Positions 12,301-23,405 of a DNA stretch of 64,000 nucleotides are shown one piece after another. Both the position numbers and the translations under genes were made by a program. Every line of letters begins with the position of its first letter. Position 1 is the first letter of the stretch. Source of the DNA: Diospyros lotus (lineage: Eukaryota; Streptophyta; Magnoliopsida; Ericales; Ebenaceae); assembly GCF_014633365.1 (NCBI RefSeq), contig NC_068347.1:26328493-26392492 (forward strand), written 5' to 3'. The notes under the pieces are model-generated. The model saw only the letters and a program-made list of their open reading frames with translations, was not told where the DNA came from and did not search any database.

Positions 12301-13677
12301 GGATGCAGATGGATATTTAATTTGAAGTATAAAGCTGATGGCACACTAGAAAGGTATAAAGCTAGACTAGTGGCCAAAGGCTATACTCAGTCTTATGGCA
12401 TAGATTACCTTGAGACTTTTGCACCAGTGGAAAAAATGACTACGGTGAGAATTCTTATATCCCTGGCAGCTCATTTTGGGTGGAAAATGCAGCAGTTAGA
12501 TGTGAAGAATGCTTTCTTACATGGGGATTTAGAAGAGGAGGTATACATGGAAATGCCTCCTGATTTTCAGGAAAGGGATCCAGGTACAGTATGTAAACTT
12601 AAAAAGGCCCTATATGGACTTAAACAGTCTCCCCAGGCATGGGTTTGGCAGATTTTCTAAGGCAACGAAGTCTATGGGATATGCTCAGAGCAGAGGTGAT
12701 CACACTCTTTTTTTCAAACATTCAGGTGGAAAAGTTACAGCACTCTTAGTGTATGTTGATGATATAGTTGTGACTGAAAATGATATGGAAGAACAACAGA
12801 GTTTAAAAAGAAAATTAGCTGAAGAATTCGAGATCAAAGACGTTGGGGTACTTAAATATTTCCTAGGAATTGAGGTAGCCTACTCAAAGACTGGAATCTT
12901 TCTATCACAGCGCAAGTACATTCTTGATCTTCTAGCTGAAACTGGAATGACAGGAGGAAAAGGGTCTAGTATACCTGTGGATCCTAATCTCAGATTGCAG
13001 GATAACTCAGAGGGACAAATGGTAGATAAAGGGAGGTTCCAAAGACTAGTGGGCAGATTGATATATCTCTTACATACTAGGCCTGATATTGCCTTTGCTG
13101 TCAGTCTAGTAAGTCGGTTCATGCATTGTCCAACCGAGGAGCACATGCAAGCTGTGCGGAAAATCCTGAACTATCTAAAGGTAACACCAGGTAAAGGCAT
13201 TTTGTTTAAAGTAGGGACTGAATTGAATGTACAAGGATTCACTGATGCAGATTATGGTGGATCCTTGGTTGATAGGAGATCCACTACAGGCTATTGTGTG
13301 TTTTTGGGGGGAAACCTAGTGTCTTGGAGGTGTAAAAAGCAAAGTGTTGTGGCAAGATCCAGTGCAGAGGCAGAGTTTAGGGCAATGGCCCTTGGATTGT
13401 GTGAACTTCTATGGCTTCGGATTATCTTAGAAGACTTGAAAATCAAGGTTCAAGGTACTATTGACCTACTTTGTGATAATCAATCATCTATTAATATTGC
13501 CCATAATCCAGTACAGCACGACAGAACTAAACATATAGAGATTGATTGGCACTTTATCAAGGAAAAATTGGATGCTAATTCGAATTCCATATGTGCCATC
13601 TGAAGATCAAGTGGCAAATGTGTTGACTAAAGGGCTAGCTGGAAGAAGGTTCGATATTTTGATAAGCAAGCTGGGAA
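9312..13677 (+). pseudogene. Copia gag-pol polyprotein, nearly complete but with about five lesions
   Basis: The start codon at 9312 gives MSEISEATQVITT. Gag core: DIWETVRQTYSKVQD and MWLELDHYQDI. Zinc knuckle: CSYCKKPRHTKDNC (about 10108). Aspartic protease: VLDSGATDHMT (about 10429). GAG-pre-integrase: QHYRLGHP. Integrase: SDVWG, FRTDNAKDY and the downstream catalytic Glu region. Reverse transcriptase: [11 protein letters not shown] and YVDDIVV (about 12752). RNase H: TDADYGGS and LCDNQSSI. Lesions: TAG near 9453, frameshift near 10090, TAA at 12097, frameshifts near 12640 and 13580. The last residues (VDIHSPA, stop at 16392) lie beyond the solo LTR. The polyprotein would supply particle, processing, copying and integration functions. 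Confidence 0.85.
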
Positions 13678-16363
13678 TGTAACGACCCGTTAGAGAGCCT
13701 AGCATTTGTTTAAGAATTATTTAATTAATTATTGAGAATTAATTAGGAGAATTTGCCAATTAAATTTTTAATGTGGCAATTTAGAGATTTTGAAAGAAAA
13801 GAATAGCATTTATTTCTTTTTAATTTAGTAGTTAAAGGAATTTGTCAATATGGCAATCTAGTAATTTTTAATTGAGGAAATAGCATTTAAGGGCATTTAT
13901 TTATTATGAAAATTAAATGCAAGGACATGTTGGTCATTTAAGGATTTGATTATTAAATGGAGTTATTGTGATTAAGGGATTAAGAATCCATATGAAAGGA
14001 GGATTGTGATATCCATACGTGAATAGGATTGGGATTGAGAAGTCTCCTATTTGCATTAGGAGAAGGAGAAGTGGGCTTTAGGGCTGCTTCTTTTCTATAT
14101 ATATATAGTCATAGCAAGGAGCTTCTCACGCCGCATGCATGAAGAACAGAGAAGCCAAGAATGAGCCACAGTTTCAAAGTGTTGCATAGAAGGCTCTCGT
14201 GTAGTCATTAGAATCAATCAAAAACGATTGAAAGGCAAGTATCATATCTGTAATTCCTTTCATTACAGATTCAAATTAGTTCATTCTCGGTTTATTCGAG
14301 CGCTTCATTGAGTTCTTAGATTTATATCAGTTACAGTGTATATATATATATATATGTATGCGTAGAGCAGTGAGTGCATGAGGAAGTATGTGTGATTCTT
14401 TATAGTAAATCTTTTAAATATGATCTTCAAATCATATTAGTAGTGATCTCAGAATACCAAGACTCTTTGTTTTGGGTTTCCAGTTTAATCAATCAGAATG
14501 TTCATGTATATATACATATTTTCATGCGGTATATCATTAACCAGTGAGTTATGTTAAGCTATGCATAATTCCTTTCAGCGTTTTCTTTCATAAGCGATTG
14601 ATTTAATACATCTTGAGATTATTTTATATCAATTGGGATTGTTTTCCCAAGATTTCTTTTGGAATGGTGTAGTAATGTTGAGTTGTAATTCAAGATATCA
14701 TCTATGTTATAGTGAGTTTTATGTCTGATAAGATTCCAGTCATTCGAATGAGTCTTGTGTCATTCGAATAAGTTTTGAGGCATCCGAATAAGTTTTCAGT
14801 GTTATCGTAAGCTTTTCCCTTATTATATTCCAGTCATTCGAATGAGTTTTTGGTCATTCGAATGAGTCATGTGTTATCATATCATTCGTATGTGTTTTTG
14901 GTCTGTCATTCGAATGAGCTTCCTTGTCATTCGAATGAGTCCTTGAAGATGTGAGTAAGCTGTTGCTTTGTATAGTCTAGCATTCGAATGAGTCTCTTTG
15001 TCATTCGAATAACCCGTGAGTACCCCAAAATTCATTCGAATAAAGGTGCTGTAGCATTCGAATGAGTCGCTTTTTGCCAGTTCAAAAGTTGAAAATTTTC
15101 AAAATTCATTCGAATAAATTTGTAAGTCATTCGAATGAGTCCCTGATCAGATCCGAATAGTCTTTGAATATCATCTATCATTCGAATGAGTCTTCTGTCA
15201 TTCGAATGAGTCTCTGTCATTCGAATGAGTTTTCTGCCATTCGAATAAGCTTGCTGAAATCCGTTTTTTTCATTCGAACAGGCTGCTTTTTCATTCAAAT
15301 TGCTTCCTTTTGCTTCCTCAGTCATCCAAATAGTATCAAATGGCATCCGAATGGCTTCCAATAAATTCTTAATGCAAGTCTTAAATTTAATATAAATATT
15401 CAATTATTCAAATATTGAATTTTTATGCCAAGATATGATAAAATCCAATATGCCATGCCTATACTCAAAAATTTCAAAATCTTTGTATCTCAATATAGCT
15501 GGTAAAAATCATATACCATGTTTAGCAGTTAATTATGGCATGACCAACATTATTTTGTGAGATTATGTGCATACATTTTGATATGAGCATTGAGCATGAC
15601 TTTATATGGAGCACTACATATCGTGTGCTAGCATTTATGTGAGCATTGCATTGCATTGCATTATGCGCGTCAGGCGGCTTGTCCGCGAAGATCCCATCAG
15701 TTTCAGTTTCAGCTCTGTTTATGAGTTGCTCGCCCGGTGGCAACCAAGGGGGCTAGGGGCTTTGCCCACAGTATGTGCTTACAGTTTTTATGTATGCAGG
15801 TTTCAGTTCAGACAGGTATGTATTATCAGATTATGTGGGCCTATGAGCCAAAGTTGCATATCTGCATTTAATTTACAGTTTATGTGCATTACATTTTTAT
15901 GAATGCAATCAGACAGTGATTATACAGTACAAGTTCAGTCAGTTATTTATCAGTATCGATATTTTTCGATTCAGCTTCAATATTCTTTCCAGCTTATTAC
16001 TTGCTGAGCTTTTGTAGCTCACTTTGTACTCTTCACCCCTCCAGGTTCTAGCAAGGGAGTATCAGATGTGGGGCCTAGCAGCAGTGTTCAGTAGTGTGTG
16101 TACGTGGAGCCGCTCAAGATAAAAGATGTCTGGGAGTCTGTTAAGTTTTTTAGTGTTTTCTCAGTTTAGATCTATTTTATATTTCAGTTGAGGGATTGCC
16201 CCTTAGACAGAGTTTATGGTTTTCAGTCTGTATTGACTCAGAGTTTTTATTCCAGTTGATTGAGATGTTCAGTCATGGTATCAGATTGCAGTTTATCAGC
16301 CAGTTTATTTTATTTTTCCCGTAGCACCTCTTCTCGGTTAGTTCTAGGAGAGGGGGTGTTACA
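13678..16363 (+). mobile_element. 2.7-kb solo LTR nested in copia element 1
   Basis: Starts TGTAACGACCC and ends GGGTGTTACA, the terminal pattern of long Ty3/gypsy LTRs. Flanks GGGAA (13673-13677) and GGGAA (16364-16368) are a perfect target duplication, and the copia coding sequence reads through once it is removed. A TATA-like run CTATATATATATAG is at 14095-14108. No primer-binding site, polypurine tract or protein domain is visible inside, so a solo LTR fits better than a whole element. It contains the palindrome array at 14741-15357. Confidence 0.85.
14741..15357. repeat. Irregular array of the palindrome CATTCGAATG
   Basis: About 23 copies or near-copies of a TCATTCGAATGAGTC-like unit occur in about 620 bp. 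By my count eleven contain the perfect 10-bp palindrome CATTCGAATG. Variants are CATTCGAATA, CATCCGAATA and CATTCGTATG. Spacing is irregular, roughly 17-60 bp, with unrelated sequence between units. Decay increases toward the right end. Confidence 0.85.
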
Positions 16364-16696
16364 GGGAATGGTTGATATCCACTCTCCAGCTTGAGGGGGA
16401 GTGTTGACTTATCAGAATGTTAAGAGATCTACTTAGATTAGGAAAGATTTCTAATTATCATTTAGGAATCTTTCCTAATTATCATTTAGGAATCTTTATT
16501 GATTATGTCCATATGTATCTTAGTGCATATTTCCTTCTTTGTATATTTCCTTCTTTGTGTTTTAATTTGTTTCCTTAGAGATAGTTTCCTTTTTGATAGT
16601 TTCCATGTTTGATGTAATCTCTCCCTCTATAAGAGGACTGTTGTATCCATCAGATTAATTATCAATGAAAGCATAATTTTGAATTCCTTCAAGTTC

Positions 16697-18161
16697 AAAT
16701 GAAATAAGGTAAGTATTAAAAAATATGAAAAATCATAAGGCAGTGGGACAGGATAATATATCAATAGAAGCATGAAAATATATGGGAGAAGAGGGCATGT
16801 CTTGGCTAACAAAATTATTTAACGCGATCCATAAATCAAAAAAGATGTCAGATGAGTGGAGGAAGAGTACTTTGGTTCCTATATACAAGAACAAATGAAA
16901 TATTCAAAACTGTGAAAATTACAGAGGAATTAAGTTAATGAGCCATACCATAAAACTTTGGGAGAGAGTAATAAAGCAGAGGCTCAGAAAAGAAACAAAT
17001 GTCTTGAAAAATCAGTTTGGTTTCATACCTAATAGGTCAACAATGGAAGCTATATACCTACTGAGACGCCTAATGGAAAGGTATCGAAATCAGCAAAATG
17101 ACCTGCATATGATGTTTATAGATCTAGAAAAGGCCTATGATAAGGTCCCTAGAGAAGTATTATGGAAGGTTTTAGAGAAGAAATGAGTCTGAATAGCCTA
17201 TATACAAGCCCTTAAGGACATGTATCACAGTGTAGAGACAAGGGTCAGAACATGTGGAGGGGATACTGAACCGTTTAAAATTACAATAGGACTGCAACAA
17301 GGTTCTGCACTAAGTCCATACTTATTTGCTTTAGTAATAGATGAACTCACTAAACACATTCAAACAGAGGTGCCATGGTGTATGCTATTTGCAGATGACA
17401 TAGTGTTGGTGCATGAAACAAAAGAGGGAGTGAACACTAAGCTTGAGTTGTGGAGAAACAATTTAGAATTTAAGGGATTTAAATTAAGTAGAAGGAAAAC
17501 AGAATATATGGAATGTAAATTTAGTAAGAATGCAAGAATGAAGGATGTTATAATAAAATTGAAAAACCAAATCCTACAAAGAAAAGACCATTTTCGATAT
17601 TTGGAATCAGTGATTCAAAAAGATGGAGAAATTCACGATGATGTCACGCATAGAATTAAGGCAGGTTGGCTAAAATGGAGAAATGCATCGGGAGTGTTAT
17701 GTGATGGTAAAATCCCATTAAAACTGAAAGAAAAATTCTATAGGACAGCTATAAGACCAGTCTTGTCATATGGCTCAAAATGTTGGGCAATCAAATACCA
17801 GCATGAGCAAAAGACGAGTGTAGCGGAGATGAGAATGCTAAGATGGATGTGCAGCCATACAAGAAAAGATAAAATTAGAAATGAGGTTATTCGTAATAAG
17901 GTAGGAGTAGTGTTAATTGAGGAGAAGATGAGAAAGATTAGACTAAGATGGTTTGGTCGTGTGAGAAGGAGACCAAGAGATGCTCCTGTGAGGAGAGTTG
18001 ATGAAATGGAACAATTAGTCAAAAAAAGAGGTAGAGGCAGACCCAAAAAGACTTTGGGAGAGACATTAGAGTTTGATATGAAGTGCATGGGCCTAAATGA
18101 AAATATGACAAAAGACAGAAATACATGGAAATCTAGAATTCATGTAGCCGACCCCACATAG
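16697..18161 (+). pseudogene. RTE ORF2, reverse transcriptase and C-terminal half
   Basis: Reverse transcriptase blocks are readable: [19 protein letters not shown] and [16 protein letters not shown] (17110-17160), GLQQGSALSPYLFALVIDEL (about 17290), and LFADDIVLVHE (catalytic FADD, about 17388). The C-terminal RTE region RMLRWMCSHTRKDKIRNEV... LRWFGRVRRRPRDAPVRRVD follows, with the stop at 18159-18161. The reading is open from 17187 to the end. An in-frame TGA at 17184-17186 and stops near the left border prevent expression as one protein. This half gives the best template for matching the shorter RTE fragments. Confidence 0.8.
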
Positions 18162-18547
18162 TGGGATAAAGACTGGATATGTTGTTGTTCCTCTTAAAAC
18201 CCTAGGTTAAACCTAGGTGCATGACAATAAGGTTATTAACTTATTATCTATTAAACTTGGCAAAAATGATACAGTTAATAGAATCAATAACATGGAAGGA
18301 AGTGCTTAACCAATAATGCAATTGAGACAACATATTAGTTTTTCCTTTATATGCAATGATCTAGTCAATTTATCAAGGGTTAATTGCATTAATGGTCCCT
18401 GTAACTTATCTTGTATTTCATTTATCAAGGGTTATTTTCATTCCCTCACTAGAGGGTTGCATTAGGAAGAACATCCAATGTAAAATTTTGCCACAGTATT
18501 CTTTTGCATGGATTTGTATTGTCAATTTGACTTTTAGAAGTCAATTA

Positions 18548-18612
18548 ACATTATGAATTTAGTGCCACCGACCCTAATTAGTTAGGATAAGATGCAATTG
18601 ATGATGATTATA
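18548..18612 (+). mobile_element. RTE LINE 3'-tail remnant
   Basis: GCCACCGACCCTAATTAGTTAGGATAAG followed by GATGATGAT-like repeats resembles the RTE 3' terminus. Only the tail is recognisable. Confidence 0.45.
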
Positions 18613-18667
18613 ATGATGTCTTAGTTGCACCACCTTTTAAGCTCTAGTTTTCCTTTAAAAAAAAACA

Positions 18668-18985
18668 ATCATAAGCCTTAATCCTACTAGATGGGATCAT
18701 ATACATGAATCTACCTCTCCAATCATCTCTATCTATGGTTATATTTTTTGTTAGGTCATTATATCACATGTTACGTCTAAGAACTTTTCACCAAGTTTTA
18801 TTTGGTCTTCCCTTACCTCCTTTGATACAAACTTCTTCCATTTCATCAACTTGCTTCACAAGTGCATTTTTTGGTCTTCTTTCATATGTTCAAACCATCT
18901 TAAGTGTGTCTTATGTATCTTATCTTCAACAACCGCTACTCCAACCTTATTACAAATAATCTAACCTCTAATTTTCCTAGACATG
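18668..18985 (-). mobile_element. 5'-truncated RTE LINE fragment
   Basis: The minus-strand translation contains TYERRPKNALVKQVDEME and GGKGRPNKTW, the C-terminal block of RTE ORF2, followed by the conserved 3' tail (GATCCCATCTAGTAGGATTAAGG read on the minus strand). Stops and frameshifts are frequent. Confidence 0.65.
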
Positions 18986-19951
18986 CAGAAACAATCCAAT
19001 TTATAATGTTTGTTAGCAAATTGGAAGAAACACCTTGGCCGCACGTGAGGGAAAAACAATAAATTCAATTCACTATATACCCATCCTTCCCTATCTCCAT
19101 AGCCAAACACTTAAAACCTATTCTAGCACTTACAAAGCCCATAAATCATAACCAAAGATTTTATCTACCAACTACTCCCTTTACCAATCCAATTCTACCA
19201 TTTCAGACCTCATCATACCTCATACTCTTCTTCACCAACTCACCACCACCAAAATAGCTGCCTTTCTCTTCCTCCTACTCTACCTCCTCTTAATCTTCTT
19301 AGCCAACTTACCTTCCACCGCCACTGCTCCTTTTCCCAATCCTCCTCTTTACCAATCCATCATCATCTTCCATCACCCTAACCCCTATTGATTTCCTCAT
19401 CAATCTACCACCACCGCTACTGCCACTTCATTTTGAATAACCCATGCCACTACCACTTCACAAAAGCTGACAAGACCCACCAGTAGCACCACCGGCAACC
19501 CAATTACAATTACCATTGCTACCAACAAAGCTCTTTTTGCCATCTTCTCCCCCGGAAACCCAATTACAATTACCATTGCTACCAACAAAGCTCTTCTTGC
19601 CATCTTCTCCCCCCATTTTCATCTCTCTCTATCTACATCAAAAACAAGCATTTCATAATTTTAAGGTGATTTCTAGATAGAAAGAACCTCTAACTCCTTG
19701 ACTACCTTGTACAAGAACACCCCCCCCCCCCCCCCCCCCCCCTCTTCTTCTATCTCTCCCCCCAAAGTGATTTCTTCTCATACACCCTTTTCTCCCTTTT
19801 TTGATAAGATTATATAAAAGAAAGAGCCACCATAAAGAGCTATGAGGCAACACTAGTGATGTAGAATAAGAGAATGAATCAATTCAGTAAAGGGGGTCCT
19901 AGTGCATAGGGGTTCCCACTTTCAAGGGTCGGAGGAGGGTTGTATTTGCAC
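18986..19951. other. Intronic DNA with a 60-bp tandem duplication and a 23-nt C run
   Basis: No gene is seen. A 60-bp unit is repeated twice at 19498-19557 and 19558-19617. An uninterrupted C run of 23 lies at 19720-19742. ORFs here have low complexity and no motif. Confidence 0.6.
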
Positions 19952-20091
19952 ACAACCTACCCACTCCAACAAACCAAATAAGAAGAAGAAAAGAAGCAAA
20001 ACGGCATGAGCAAGGTTTTGTACAACCTACCCACTCCAACAAACCAAATAAGAAGAAGAAAAGAAGCAAAACGGCATGGGCAAGGTTTTGT
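19952..20091. repeat. 70-bp tandem duplication
   Basis: Two almost identical 70-bp copies (19952-20021 and 20022-20091) start ACAACCTACCCACTCC, differing by about one base, so the duplication is recent. Confidence 0.85.
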
Positions 20092-20343
20092 ACAAACTTA
20101 AGTGAGATTTAGGGGATTTAACTTAGTTCAGCTATGAATTATGTTGGAAGTCTCGTATTACTACATATAGCTGTTACATTTACAGCTATTATAGTTGTAA
20201 AGACAAGGGCAAGCCAAAAAAAGAAAAGAAACGAAAAGGCAAGGGCAAGCCTTTATACAAACTTAGAGTGAGATTTAGGGGATTTAATTTAGTTCAGCTA
20301 TGAATTATGTTGGAAGTCTCATATTACTGCATATAGCTATTAC
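20091..20343. repeat. Duplicated left junction of copia element 3
   Basis: Flank plus LTR start is present twice: 20091-20202 (LTR start TGTTGGAAGTCTC at 20142) and 20256-20343 (LTR start at 20308). Both carry the same GAATTA flank before TGTTGG, so a local duplication of about 165 bp period copied the insertion junction after integration. The first copy runs about 60 bp into the LTR and then stops. Confidence 0.7.
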
Positions 20344-23300
20344 TGTTGATTCCTGGCCAGAAACACAAGGAATGTTTGACTGGAATCATTCCTTAATTTG
20401 AGGGATTGATTGGCCAAATCATCCCTAGTTTAGAGACTGATTTTAAGAAGTAATTACCAACCTATCTTCTGAATACTTTTCTTTTTTTCGTACAGTCAAC
20501 CTTTCCTATTTTTTCTTTTCTAGTTTAGCACAAATGTAATATTTCCTATGGTGTAAATTTCTAACCCTATAAATGGGGCTATTCTACACATGTAAAATAT
20601 AACATACAATTTTATTTCTCCTATTCCTCACCTGTTATCAGAGCCTTCATTGCTGTGATTCTGCCATGCAATTTCTCCTTTATTTGTGTCACTGCCTTCA
20701 TGGCCGGCATTTTTTCCATCTTTCCGATTCTTTCTTGACCTTCATTGCTTTACTCTTTTTTGGCCTTTATTGCTTAATATACCTACCAGCTATTGCACCA
20801 TGTCAGAAATCTCTGAAACAACCACTCCTATGGTTGCAGTAGATGTTGTTCCGATGGAACAACCACCTGCTAATACTCCTATTAGTGAGTTACAAGGGAT
20901 GCGCATGCACCATTCATACCAACTAGATGGCAGGAACTATCTCCAATGGTCTCAACTAGTAAGAACTTTTCTGAAGGACTAAGAAAAGATACCCATTTGA
21001 TTGGACCAACACCACAGGCCTCTAATCTGGCATTCGCTGCTTGGGATGTTGAGGACTCAATGTTGATATCCTGGCTCTAAAGTTCTATACTGCGAGAGAT
21101 AAGTAAAAACTACATGTTTTTGTCTACAGTCAAGGATATTTGGAAACAATAAAAAGAACCTATTCTAAGGCAAGATGCCTTTGTTATTTTTTAGATTAAA
21201 ACAAAAATAAGCAGTAGCAAGTTGGGATCTCTATCAGTGACTGATAATTACAATAGAATGAATGGTTATTGGCTTGAGTTAGATCACTATCAAGACATAA
21301 AGATAGCGTGTAGTGAAGATGCTACCACTCTTACTTCCATACTTGAAAGGGACAGAATTGTGGAATTCTTGGCTGGTCCCAATCCTGAGTATGATCAAGT
21401 GAGGGTTCAAATCCTTGGCAAGGAAAAACTTTCATCCTTGAATAAAGTTTTTTCTATGATTAGCAGGAAGAACATAGAAGAATAGCTATTCTTGATAAAC
21501 CTAATCCCAAGGGGTCAACCATGATTTCCAACAAGGTGGATGTCTCACGTTCCAGGTCACAGTATGGAAAAAATGACTCTCACCCTAGACAACAACAAAA
21601 CCGAGAAGGTTTGTGGTGTTCATATTACAAGAAACCAAAGCACACTAGAGAGACATGTTTCAAGCTTCATGGAAATGACACTTTTTTAAATAGGATGGGA
21701 GGCTTCCAAAATCTACAGCCTAAAAATCAAGCTCAAGCCCATCTCCCAACCAAGGAACCTGAGATAGCACCAGAAAAAACAGATTTTGCTGCAACTTCTG
21801 AACTGGGTGAACTCAATGCAGAAGAAATCAATAAGTTGAAATCATTTCTGAAAACTATTCAAACTGGTTCTTGCTCTCTAGCACAAACAGGTACATGTCT
21901 TAATTTTGAGAATTTTAATGCTACACAAACTATTAGAAATGGCTTATGAATTCTGGATTCTGGAGCCACTAATTACATAACCTATGACTCAACTATTTTT
22001 GAAACCTATAAACAATGGTCACATTGTAGGTAATGGTCACATAGTTCCTATAGCAGGTCAGGGAAGTGTTATACTCAATGCATCACTCCTTGTTCAAAAT
22101 GTTCTTCATGTCCCTAACCTTTCTACCAACTCTATTTCTGTTCACCAGCTGACCAAAAACCTTAATTGTCGTGCTGTTTTCTCTCCTTGTTTTCTCTCCT
22201 CGTGATTGTGTTTTTTTTAGGAACTAGGCTCGGGGAAGATGATTGGGGCTGCTAAGGAATGAAATGGGCTATATTATCTGAAAAGGGGTTGCAATGTTTC
22301 TAAAGGGAACCAGTCTATTCTTACCTACTCATCACAACTACACCTACCATGACTGAAATCTAGCTCCATCATTTTCGTGTAGGCCATCCTCCTTCCAGTT
22401 TGCTACAAACTATGCTTCCTTCTTTATTTAAGGGTTTAAATGTTACCAACTTTCACTATGATGTTTGTGAATTCTCCGAACATTATCGAGTATCCTATCC
22501 AATTAGTAATAAGCTTTCTTCCATTCCTTTTTCTTTGGTGCATTCTGATGTTTTGACCATCTGGGGTCCCTAATTGCTCTGGGGCTAGATGGTTCATTTC
22601 ATTTATTGATGATTGTGACCTAGGTATATCTCTTAAAAGATAAGGCAACCATTAGTACAAGGATGATTTCTACCCAGTTTGGGTCGTCTATTAGGAGATT
22701 TCATATGCAATGGACTATTTTAATCAACATATTCATCATTTCCTTCAACAAGAAGGCATTGTTCATGAATCCTCCTGCATTGATACCCCTTAACAAAATA
22801 AGGTTGCTAAAAGAAAAATGAGACATTTACTCAATGTTACCCAAGCCCTCCTACATCATCATCATGTTCTCAAATTTTTTGGGGGGGAAGCAATTTTAAT
22901 TACTGCTCCCCTTATTAATCGAGTTCCTTCTAAACTTCTCCAAAACTAAAGTCCATTGTAATGTCTTTCTTCTCACGATTAGGATGTCAATCTTCGTACC
23001 TCTCTTCCTCTCAATGTTTTCGGTTGTGGGTCCTTTGTTCGTATTCCTAAACAGCATAGAAACAAATTTGACCCTCGGGCCCTTTAAGTGCATCTTTCTT
23101 GGCTACTCTCTCCACCCAAAGGGATACAAGTGCTATTATCCCCTTCTCGAAAACTCTCTATGTCGAAGGATCTTACTTTCATTGAAACTCAACCTTTTTT
23201 TTTATTCTTCTCTTCCTAGTCACCAAGGGGAGATTGTCAGTGGTGACCTTCCCACTTTGGATTTAGCCCATTTGAGACAGCCAGAAACAAAGCCAGCCAT

Positions 23301-23405
23301 AATTGAACCTGAACCCAAGCTTGCCTCAAACCCTCTTGTTCTTGATTCCTCAGTTTCAAGTTTTGGTGAGCAAGACACACAAGAACACGGTGACTCCCCT
23401 ATAAC

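Larger units (their letters stand above)
8866..16691 (+). mobile_element. Ty1/copia element 1 (Ale/Retrofit-like), nested in the RTE LINE
   Basis: The 5' LTR is 8866-9115 (250 bp) and the 3' LTR 16402-16691 (290 bp), both TGTTGACTTATC... CCTTCA. Flanks AGTTC at 8861-8865 and 16692-16696 are a perfect target duplication. TGGTATCAGAGCC (9116-9128) is the primer-binding site, and GAGGGGGAG before 16402 the polypurine tract. The 40-bp LTR size difference is explained by 24-bp and 16-bp internal duplications in the 3' copy; otherwise I count five substitutions, so insertion was recent relative to its hosts. A solo LTR (13678-16363) interrupts its 3' end. Confidence 0.92.
7128..18187 (+). mobile_element. 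RTE-type LINE, essentially full length, split by a copia element
   Basis: The LINE begins at 7128 and ends in TATGTTGTTG at 18187. The flanks TTCCTCTTAAAACCCTAG occur at 7110-7127 and 18188-18205, an 18-bp target duplication inside the gypsy 3' LTR. Removing the copia insertion (8866-16696 with one TSD copy) leaves about 3.2 kb, a usual RTE length. Order: apurinic-type endonuclease, reverse transcriptase, a C-terminal RTE domain, then the conserved tail GTAGCCGACCCCACATAGTGG. Confidence 0.85.
4888..18226 (+). mobile_element. Gag-only Ty3/gypsy element (TR-GAG type), split by an RTE LINE
   Basis: The 5' LTR spans 4888-5197 (TGTCAGG... CATGACA, 310 bp), followed by TTTGGTATCAGAGCC (5198-5212), the primer-binding site. 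The 3' LTR starts at 6821 after the polypurine stretch CAAGGAAGGGGGAT, is interrupted at 7127, and finishes at 18206-18226. Flanks ATAAG (4883-4887) and ATAAG (18227-18231) are a perfect target duplication. Without the inserted LINE the element is about 2.26 kb. The internal region of about 1.6 kb encodes only gag, with no protease, reverse transcriptase or integrase, so it is non-autonomous. Confidence 0.85.

Noticed and set aside
14741..15357. Possible CRISPR-like array (repeated palindrome with spacers)
   Set aside because: Plant nuclear LTR context, irregular spacing, a 10-bp core, no cas genes, and the array lies wholly within a solo LTR defined by target duplications.
15164..15403. Overlapping ORFs on both strands reading HSNESS/IRMS-type repeats
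   Set aside because: Produced by the TCATTCGAATGAG repeat in any frame; no independent coding evidence.
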